A DNA stretch of 64,000 nt from Saposhnikovia divaricata (taxonomy: Eukaryota; Streptophyta; Magnoliopsida; Apiales; Apiaceae), in contig CM071595.1 in assembly GCA_036435485.1 (NCBI GenBank), positions 227,960,080 through 228,024,079 of the forward strand, written 5' to 3'. The translations under genes and the position numbers were made by a program. Below, one piece after another: positions 57,801 through 64,000 of this stretch (position 1 is the stretch's first letter; each line of letters starts with the position of its first letter). The notes beneath the pieces were generated by a model that was given only the letters and a program-made list of their open reading frames with translations, did no database searches and was not told where the DNA came from.

Positions 57801-58287
57801 AGTATTCAAAGTTGGTGAGAATGATATCATCTTGAAATATTGGGAAGAACTAGAGTATGTTCTATATCTTCTCAAGGTGAATAGTCGAAGGACTCAATCT
57901 GTTGCTCATGTACTAAGACAGAAGATGACTCAGAATCTGGCTATTAGAGGACAGAAATACAATAGCAGATACATTCCTAAGTACAGGGATTATCAAGGCA
58001 ATCTCATTGAAATGAAGAAAGGTACTGCAAAATTAAAAACTGATTTGGGAATCACAGTACTTGAATTCAATACTCAGGCAGAAAAAGACAGATTTATCAG
58101 ACTGGGTAATGAAATGAGAAGAAACAAGATTTATGATCTTAGGGCTGCTATTTACCAAACAGATGAAAGTGATCCTCAACTCAGAGAAATCAAAGAAGCA
58201 ATGAAGACTGAACTTGAAAATGCAGAAAGAAGATTGCTGATTGATTATCTCAGAACCATGCCAGATCTTGAAATGATTAGAGATTAA
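54814..58287 (+). CDS. Extra ORF of copia element 3, intact
   Basis: 1157 residues from the ATG at 54814 (TCAATGGCAT). The N-terminal domain (1-225) has REWNFFF-like and NFDFGRYVLM blocks: KEWNFFFDCITRTF and INFDFGRYV match VEWNYFFEAITRCF and INYGRIV of element 1 and EWDYLFDTLGRVF and INIGRLL of element 2. Then come a Gln/Pro-rich stretch, basic KRRK-type clusters (about 390) that could act as nuclear localisation signals, a degenerate PAEDV repeat, a coiled coil (about 638-717), a charged Lys/Glu segment and a C-terminal domain (about 970-1157) ending in helices. No signal peptide, no transmembrane helix. In the position of the 'env-like' ORF of SIRE elements but without envelope features. 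Its preservation in a copy with identical LTRs suggests the source element keeps it functional. Confidence 0.85.
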   Translation: MASKAFTALGLRFVPNNYEAPLYHERVPESFHLMQNFLRDSEIGQALTGPAILSASQIASFWQNSVYVDGGESGTPTIIFTYDDQDHVITPQTVRDTMGFDTHTSYALVNESYLRDMLQEIGYMESLDKLGSIKRPNLRKEWNFFFDCITRTFQKKVTNWDAIPMDSLHIGYSLLYGINFDFGRYVLMNLGDKLSETTTVYYARFCQMLFNACVPGLDIDETDTVDPFRVNKRIFSDMTNKDVGKENLPEFIMPLALRNFLNQPQEPQQDQQEPQHDAPQQDEPQLEPNTDSPAKQPSPTSNTNSDSSQSPPASQSKMQRAKKAVTKLRASLKQEVETQRKSKRKSPEAVYTRRGKRMKARANISKSLSVVERTPPTSEEDSDNVPLAKRRKVLFSDSVDDDIEAPEVVSQQTPSVEIETDAIPAEDVVPAEDVMPAEDKMPAEEDARDGVSPINDVPDSFMPFSDPISNVGVVDQLTSVPSEVVASHTEIISDAHHTVEEGEEIDQATKVTSQSMPVAEPEQHEENPQKPTEDIAKSMADDEPVKATSVEAEGDSSANSDTSLSAPVQTDDKHTPFSQPCSSHEVERAQFAKNAAEWYKEDCIFPSRRAATFVKQSADTISNPEILSCLKATIVQVKTLDRRFDDTNLAITSLRNEVVAREMKMETHSKLVTTKFSKAQDNILARLSKVEENQSDLSAKIDSIATSLELITSILMPDDVKKGERVVRRDSSGDGGAGNKDKGEKKAEEVQTLRTSKSSKSQSVGRNTDTQGTSRTKSLLLSSNPQTDEELAAKLFIEENEEGVTIEDIEAEEKSLHEEHLKALKSDKVQKEKAPRPVLKGVVIKENVDADQRSHLSKKSTEAEAKHKLKGIVMEGEDSKKKDTTSVATQVVFKPLSSQLKSVFGKGTISDPNELSGVSMNISDGRALSGKIGNNKAGLGSHRDRRQYTGPRDPSSLAVPGRGVPQESLDRLESVQLVYQKSLDKDFLLYFMADGTVFKVGENDIILKYWEELEYVLYLLKVNSRRTQSVAHVLRQKMTQNLAIRGQKYNSRYIPKYRDYQGNLIEMKKGTAKLKTDLGITVLEFNTQAEKDRFIRLGNEMRRNKIYDLRAAIYQTDESDPQLREIKEAMKTELENAERRLLIDYLRTMPDLEMIRD

Positions 58288-58418
58288 AATTCTGTAAGAA
58301 TTTTCTTATTCTCTATAGTCTTCAAGCTTAAACTCTAAATCTGTATAAACACTGTATTTATCATTTGTTTTGACATCATCAATTATTGTTATTAACTTGT
58401 ACATTTTTGATAATGAAC

Positions 58419-58432
58419 AAGTTGGGGGAGAT
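58419..58432 (+). promoter_or_regulatory. Polypurine tract of element 3
   Basis: AAGTTGGGGGAGAT abuts the 3' LTR; it is the expected primer site for plus-strand DNA. Confidence 0.92.
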
Positions 58433-58941
58433 TGTTAAATATAATTGATGTGTTTTGATCAGTGTTTAAGTGTTACAGGGAGTTATCAGAGTTTAGCTGG
58501 AAGTAGTCAGAGTTTGTGTAAACTCTGACAGTTGGAAGCTCGACAGAGTTTGTTAAACTCTGTCTGGAGGAAGCGCGTCTACTGTTCAACAGTGATTAAA
58601 GATTAATTATGGAAGCGATATCTTTGAAGATTGGATAGCTATCAAAGAGATCGAGTTGACATAGGAGACGTGTGACAATCTGTAATTGATATCATTGTAT
58701 AGCTGATTATTAGGAATATCAATTAGAGATTGTATCGTAGCTGTATGTTATATAAATACAGATAGGTTAACCCTAGAAGGGTATCGATAACGAATTATCA
58801 TTATTGTAACCTAGCAGCTCTTTGTGATATTTTACATCACGAAGAGGGTTTGAAATATCAGAAGTTTTTTAAGTGCATAAACGCTTTTACTTGTTAATCT
58901 CTCATACAAAGTTGATTATTATTTGTGTATTCGGCCTAACA
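58433..58941 (+). repeat. 3' LTR of element 3
   Basis: 509 bases, identical by eye to the 5' LTR. TATA box copy at 58749-58758. Confidence 0.96.
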
Positions 58942-59299
58942 GGTTCAACTATCGAAGTGGGTGATTGTCTATGGTGTTTTTATGATTGAGTTTGGAAAGT
59001 CATCGGACAACAAGGATGGAGTAATACCTACTCAGTCGATCCCAGCTGCTAGAGATGTGTATTGCTCAATTTTTCTACATAATCTTGTAGAATGAAGTGA
59101 TATTCAACCTTTACAAAATGCCTACATATCCTATATTTATAGGAATCAAGTCTCGTCTAGTTATAGGGTTTTGGGCTCCTTACTGGATAGCTCAGCCACA
59201 TGTTTTGATAAGCCTCATCTTCCTGACCATGCGGATCGAGTAGCATTTCAATTGATGGAGAAGAGTCCTAAATTTCTTAAGACACTGCATGAGCACTAG
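58942..59299 (+). pseudogene. Host exon fragment interrupted by copia element 3
   Basis: From 58943 one frame is open to TAG at 59297-59299 except for a single TGA at 59093-59095, about 118 codons in all. Composition is protein-like: WVIVYGVFMIEFGKSSDN, then IPAARDVYCSIFLHNLV, then after the stop YRVLGSLLDSSATCFDK and DRVAFQLMEKSPKFLKTL. If element 3 and one duplication copy are taken out, the frame runs back to 46368-46398, where a TTTACAG acceptor-like site sits just before it. It looks like the last exon of a decayed gene. I do not recognise the family; helix-rich, ARM/HEAT-like sequence is only an impression. Confidence 0.45.
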
Positions 59300-62025
59300 C
59301 TTTTCGGTTTATAGCTGTGTGTATATATACACCATGTATATTGTGTAATTACCTATATATGTGTGTATACATCACATATGTATTGTATTTATCTTCCCAA
59401 CTAACATATTTATCTTATTATCGCCATGTAAATTCTTCCAGATAAGTTGTTATAAAGTGATAAGACACGTTCATGAAGTTAAGGAGGCTGAGTCCTTATC
59501 AAACAATGATTCTGGAAGCCAGGAACCTGGGTAAACATGAACTTATAAGGGGTTCACATACATGTACCCCCATTCTATGCGTCTTTCCAAGTCCCTATAC
59601 ATGCATCTGATGCCTAGATAAACCTATCCTGGGTTCATATACTCATGTCTAAAGTACAAATAAACCCATTTGGGGTTCACCCGCGTGAATTTCTTTATTG
59701 ACGAACCTCTAACTTAAAAAAGATTTATCAACCTCCATTGTCTTTGGATGATCCTAAGGTGTTAATGGATTGATATCACTTGGTCTATACTTTTCTAGCT
59801 ATCACATGATTGTTTCTTTAATCTAAACTCCTGACATGTGCGGCCTGCCCTTGTCGCCCGAACGTCCCAGGAACAGTAGCCTTCCTGAGAGGTTGTCGCC
59901 CAGCAACCCGGTTAAACCTAGCACAGTGGAATACTAAACCAAAACGCAACACAAGAACCACGTGTGTGCAGGTGTGTCTAATTATCAGGCAAATGTAAAC
60001 ACACACAACAATTTACAGGTACCAAGCCTAACTTTTGTATTGCCCACAATATAAAGGATACATCCCAAATTTATGCTTACAGACTTTTTTCTATTGCCTA
60101 GCATAAAATAATACAAGTGCAGAAATACAATGAACTTGTACAACCAACAAAGAATACATATATAAATGCCTATCTCTATTTTTCCAGCCTGGTCCCATGC
60201 ACCAGCAAGCCAATCAGAGCCCAACACTCAATTACTTGGCAGTTACCAATAGTTACCCATATTTGAAATGTCTTCAACTACATTTTCCACCATCCCTTGA
60301 GCCATAACTGCAAGGTAGTTATCTCACCTCACCTATTTATGTATTTTCCCAGCAAATATACACAATATATATCACACAAATATATCACCAACATGTACGC
60401 ACGTTTTTGACTTTTACCTTAGTCATATTGAACTCCCAGCTCAGCTCCCAGCTTTGTGTTGCCCATATAAAACCAACCAGCAGGCCAACAAACTTAGTCA
60501 ACTATGTTTTAACCAATCTGGCGCTGCTGCCCAAACGGTCGTCCATGCTACCAGCATCAACCGGTGAAGCCATCCAGCGCCAACCAGTGAAGCCAACCGG
60601 TACCAACAACTGAAGCCGTTTCACCTCGGCTCCAAATATGTTTTCCAATCAAAGAGTCTTACACTAGCCCACTTGAATCTTGTAGATTGGACTTGCAACC
60701 TTCCTAGTCTTAAATTGAACTCAAGTGTGATTTTAGACATAACAATATTATTATAATTTTTTTGGAAGTTATACAAAAATAAATACATCAAAATTAAGTG
60801 TAAAATAAATAATATAATAATAGTTATGGAGTCTAAATTTGCTTGTTGACTATCCAAAAAGTTATATCAAAGTTGAAATTACAGTGATCCGTAATATTAT
60901 CAAAATAAGTACGAAAACAGGCATAGGACGAACGACTTACTGCGTAGGTAGATAAATTTTCGTATGAATTAAGGAGAAGTCAGATCATATAAATTGGAGA
61001 TAAATTCGACAAATGTCGAGACGATACTTGAGAGGGAAAATTGTTAGAAATTATTACACATTGTTTGTGAGAATTTGGTGTTAACTTGAAAAACAAAGTC
61101 AAAATTGCTTTATGCCATATAAATGTAATAGTGAAAGCAAAACAAGTACTTGAATTTTCAACCCCCGATGTTTTATTATCTACCATGAGAAGTAATTTTA
61201 CTTTGTAGGTTGTTCATAATCCCGACTCTTTCATAAAAAAAAAAAAAAGAAATTATGCAATCCAATATATAAAACCTGGTAGTGTGAATAAATTAAGGAT
61301 TTAAAATAAAATCTTAAATCAATCTTAATTACACTTATTTGTTTGCATTGTGATTGTCCCAGGATGAAATTTAGTACTCCTCCCGTCTTCCGTTGTAATC
61401 ATTTATTTACTATTTACGTTAAAATTTGATACGGAGATTAAAATAATAAGTAAAGTAATCGATAAAAATAAGAAAATTAATTAAAATGAAAAATGAAATT
61501 AAATATAGTGAAGTAAAGTAATAGATATAATTGATTTTTAATTTTATTGTGATTGAAAATTATAGAAATAAAAAAAATTGGGAACGACATCCAAAACATA
61601 AAGCGTAAAAAATGGTTAGAACGGTGGGTAGGAACATTTTGCAGTGATAACTTGGGTTCCGTTTGAGAAATTTTATTTTTCAGAAATAAGTTACTTATTT
61701 TGGAAAAAAGTAAAAGTTAGGAAATATGTACTTTTTTATGAAATAAGTAACTTATTTTTGCAAGATAACGAATATTAAACTTCCCATACATATTTTTCTC
61801 TAAAAAAAGTATGTAAATACGAAGTTTTTTTCAAAATAAGTGACTTATATGTTCATGAAAAGATTTGCCAAGAAGAATTGTTTTGCATTCTATAGAAATT
61901 AAACTTTAATAAATTATTTTATACTGTAGTTCCAGAATGCTAGAGAGAGAGCTTCACCAATCCGACACACTCTACTTGTCATAAACGGTAGGCGTTATCA
62001 CATCCTGTCTGTTATCTTTTTCCAC
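59300..62025. other. Intergenic DNA, no gene seen
   Basis: No convincing frame. 60470-60615 repeats CAACCGGTGAAGCC and CAACCAGTGAAGCC-like words. At 61376 ACTCCTCCCGTCTTCCGTTG resembles one degenerate Stowaway end, with a weak partner GAACGGTGGGTA near 61620. Around 61655-61860 AATAAGT(T/G)ACTTAT words occur in both orientations, suggesting another decayed foldback repeat. Upstream promoter DNA of the CIPK gene lies at the right edge. Confidence 0.5.
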
Positions 62026-62033
62026 TATAAATA
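62026..62033 (+). promoter_or_regulatory. TATA box of the CIPK gene
   Basis: TATAAATA lies 187 bases before the last base ahead of the ATG. A C/A-rich leader (CCACCACCACCAACAACAAG at 62080-62099) follows, typical of plant 5' UTRs. The leader would be about 160 nt. Confidence 0.7.
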
Positions 62034-62219
62034 CATACATTGCTGGCACTCAAATTGTCGTTACTTTACAGATACATTAACCACCACCACCAACAACAAG
62101 AAGAGATCAAACACAAACATCGGAAACTACATTCAAACAAAACATTTCAAACCCTCCCTTCATGTCAACTTTCTTTACCTCTATTTCACCTTAAAAATCC
62201 ACCTTGATTTTCACGTCCT

Positions 62220-63617
62220 ATGGCAGCCACTGCCACTCCCGCCAAAAACACGACACGAAAACAAGGCGAAGGCCTCCTGTTAGGCCGTTACGAGATAGGA
62301 AAACTCCTTGGCCACGGCACTTTTGCAAAGGTTTATCATGCAAGAAATATTAAAACCAATGAAAGTGTTGCGATCAAGGTCATTGACAAGGAGAAGATTC
62401 TTAAGGGTGGTTTGATCGCGCATATTAAACGTGAGATTTCTATTTTACGACGTGTAAGACATCCGAATATTGTGCAGTTGTTTGAGGTAATGGCTACTAA
62501 ATCTAAGATATTTTTCATTATGGAGTATGTTAGAGGTGGGGAACTTTTTAATAAGGTTGCTAAGGGTAGATTAAAAGAAGATGTTGCTAGAAAGTATTTT
62601 CAACAATTAATTTCGGCTATTGGATTTTGTCATTCTCGTGGCGTTTTTCATAGAGATCTGAAACCTGAAAATATTTTGTTAGATGAAAATGGTGATCTTA
62701 AGGTTTCGGATTTTGGACTTAGTGCTATATCGGAACAAATTAGAGGGGATGGTTTGTTTCATACATTTTGTGGTACCCCTGCTTATGTTGCTCCCGAAGT
62801 ACTGGGGCGAAAAGGGTATGATGCCGCTAAGGTTGATTTATGGTCTTGTGGGATTATATTGTTTGTGTTAATGGCTGGTTATTTACCTTTTCATGATCAA
62901 AATATTATGGTTATGTATAAGAAGATTTATAGAGGGGAATTTAGATGTCCTAGATGGTTTTCGCCTGAATTGAGTCGGTTGTTGATTAGAATTCTTGATA
63001 CTAATCCGGAAACTAGGATGACAATTCCGGAGATTATGAAAAATAGATGGTTCAAGAAGGGGTTTAAGCATATTAAGTTTTATATTGAGGATGATAAATT
63101 GTGTAGTGTTGAAGAGGATGTCGATGATGCAATTAATTATATGTCAGATACTTCTATGTCTGAGTCAGAATCAGAGATGGAGAGTAGGAGGAGGTTCTTG
63201 AGTTTGCCTAGACCGGCTAGTTTGAATGCGTTTGATTTGATTTCAATGTCGTCGGGGTTTGATTTATCCGGATTGTTTGAGGAGGAAGGGAAATATTCAA
63301 GGTTTGTGTCAAATGCATCTGTGCCTAATATATTATCCAGATTGGAGGAAGTTGCGAAGGTGGTTAGTTTTACGGTGAGGAAGAAAGATTGCAGGATGAG
63401 TATGGAGGGTTCTAAGGAGGGGGTTAACGGACCTTTGACAATTGTTGCTGAGATATTTGAACTGACACCGAGCTTGTGCGTAGTAGAAGTGAAGAAAAAG
63501 GGCGGAGACAAAACAGAATATGAAGAGTTTTGTGACCATGAATTGAGGCCGGCATTGCAGAATCTTTTGTTGTTGGAGTCTGCAGAACCTTCACAAATGC
63601 CCTCAGACACTGAATAG
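62220..63617 (+). CDS. CIPK12: CBL-interacting protein kinase (CIPK12/18/19 clade), intronless
   Basis: 465 residues, single exon. It is a serine/threonine kinase of the SnRK3 family that is switched on when a calcineurin B-like (CBL) calcium sensor binds its C-terminal half; it phosphorylates membrane transporters and other targets. Kinase domain 24-278: glycine loop LGHGTFAKVY, Lys53 (AIK), HRDLKPEN (144-151), DFG (164-166) and APE (191-193), all intact. The NAF/FISL motif begins NAFDLISMSSGFDLSGLF at 336, followed by the phosphatase-interaction segment (VPNILSRLEEVAKVVSFTVRKKD). Absence of introns and the VIDKEKILKGGLIAHIK and FHTFCGTPAYVAPEV segments fit the intron-poor clade with Arabidopsis CIPK12, 18 and 19; which of these is the true orthologue cannot be decided here. 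Length and start are normal for the family. TATA box at 62026. The only fully intact single-exon host gene in the window. Confidence 0.96.
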   Translation: MAATATPAKNTTRKQGEGLLLGRYEIGKLLGHGTFAKVYHARNIKTNESVAIKVIDKEKILKGGLIAHIKREISILRRVRHPNIVQLFEVMATKSKIFFIMEYVRGGELFNKVAKGRLKEDVARKYFQQLISAIGFCHSRGVFHRDLKPENILLDENGDLKVSDFGLSAISEQIRGDGLFHTFCGTPAYVAPEVLGRKGYDAAKVDLWSCGIILFVLMAGYLPFHDQNIMVMYKKIYRGEFRCPRWFSPELSRLLIRILDTNPETRMTIPEIMKNRWFKKGFKHIKFYIEDDKLCSVEEDVDDAINYMSDTSMSESESEMESRRRFLSLPRPASLNAFDLISMSSGFDLSGLFEEEGKYSRFVSNASVPNILSRLEEVAKVVSFTVRKKDCRMSMEGSKEGVNGPLTIVAEIFELTPSLCVVEVKKKGGDKTEYEEFCDHELRPALQNLLLLESAEPSQMPSDTE

Positions 63618-64000
63618 GAGATAGAGAGACACAGGTTACGGCCTTTTCTCTTTCCTTTTTGTTCTGTATTTATAATTTCTGTATAGATAGTTGTTTGTTT
63701 TTGTTTCTGTTACTGTGTCTCTTAATTGGAGCATAACGTGTTTGCATCTTGTAATGTTTACTCTGTTTCGTGATAAATGAAATCACTGAAATTTAAAAAT
63801 ATAAAATATGTACTATGTTGGCTTCTAGTTCCTTTAGTTATAGTAATAACTCTTGAAGTACCCACATTATATTGCATCTCTGTGGTTGCAGTCTATAGCA
63901 TGGATTACACAAAATATTTAGCCATCGATTGTGCTAATTGACATGGCTACACGATTTTTGATGGAAGCTTAGTTTGAGTAAATAAAACAGGAAAGCAATC
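63618..64000. other. 3' flank of the CIPK gene
   Basis: T-rich 3' UTR-like sequence. GATAAATGAAAT near 63771 could serve as a weak poly(A) signal. No other gene begins before the window ends. Confidence 0.5.

Larger units (their letters stand above)
46399..58941 (+). mobile_element. Copia element 3: SIRE-like LTR retrotransposon, very young, nearly intact
   Basis: 12.5 kb, plus strand. The 509-base LTRs (46399-46907 and 58433-58941) look identical base for base. The 5-bp duplication GGTTC flanks it (46394-46398 and 58942-58946). PBS, PPT, gag and the extra ORF are intact; pol is broken only by one extra A at about 50132-50137. It is a separate family from elements 1 and 2 (short LTRs, three-knuckle gag). 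Unusually, it carries an antisense gene at 54023-54280. Confidence 0.97.

Noticed and set aside
18694..58287. Calling the extra ORFs envelope genes
   Set aside because: No signal peptide, transmembrane segment or fusion-like region is visible in any of the three; position alone is not enough.
1..64000. CRISPR arrays, operons, riboswitches, rRNA genes
   Set aside because: Eukaryotic nuclear DNA; none of the spaced repeats has CRISPR-like regular spacers and no rRNA motif was seen.

Overview
The window is nuclear DNA of a flowering plant, most likely a eudicot. It is AT-rich, holds an intronless CBL-interacting protein kinase and a two-exon leucine-rich-repeat receptor kinase, and is otherwise nested transposable elements. 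The long Ty1/copia elements with an extra ORF after pol are typical of the SIRE/Maximus lineage. The species cannot be fixed from sequence alone.

Layout. 1-10 kb is a graveyard of DNA transposons whose ends can be read to the base: a MULE-type element (1025-2211, 9-bp TSD), a 3.5-kb CACTA element (2348-5875, 3-bp TSD) carrying degenerate exons of a B3-like protein, and a three-level nest of Stowaway MITE inside MULE inside Helitron (6878-9371). 10.07-12.22 kb (minus) is a CaMRLK-like receptor kinase. 12.4-17.9 kb has no gene but holds a tRNA-like repeat, a long-TIR MITE, a hAT element with an 8-bp TSD, and a poly(A)-only retroposition scar. 17.95-28.98 kb is copia element 1 (minus, decayed). 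29.07-30.10 kb is a mini-CACTA. 31.94-45.62 kb is copia element 2 (minus, young but with several stops). 46.40-58.94 kb is copia element 3 (plus, LTRs identical by eye, broken only by one extra A in pol), sitting in a degenerate host exon. 62.22-63.62 kb is the CIPK gene.

The most interesting material is in the three copia elements. All share one layout: LTR, PBS for initiator Met tRNA, gag, pol, a long repeat-rich spacer, an extra ORF of roughly 860-1200 codons, then PPT and LTR. The extra proteins are very different in sequence but share a folded N-terminal domain, a disordered stretch, a coiled coil, an acidic segment and (in two) a C-terminal domain. I see no signal peptide or membrane segment, so the usual 'env-like' label is not supported.

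Three further patterns recur in the set. (1) Each family has its own short motif, amplified both in the LTR and in the spacer before the extra ORF. (2) A-GGGGGAG tracts resembling the 3' polypurine tract recur at matching internal positions in all three, as expected of central PPTs. (3) Element 3 alone carries a well-formed antisense gene, with TATA-like box and AACAATGGC start context, divergent from the extra ORF.

The two host genes are ordinary: a plasma-membrane receptor-like kinase with a degenerate catalytic loop, and a CIPK that would act with CBL calcium sensors. Nothing links them functionally.
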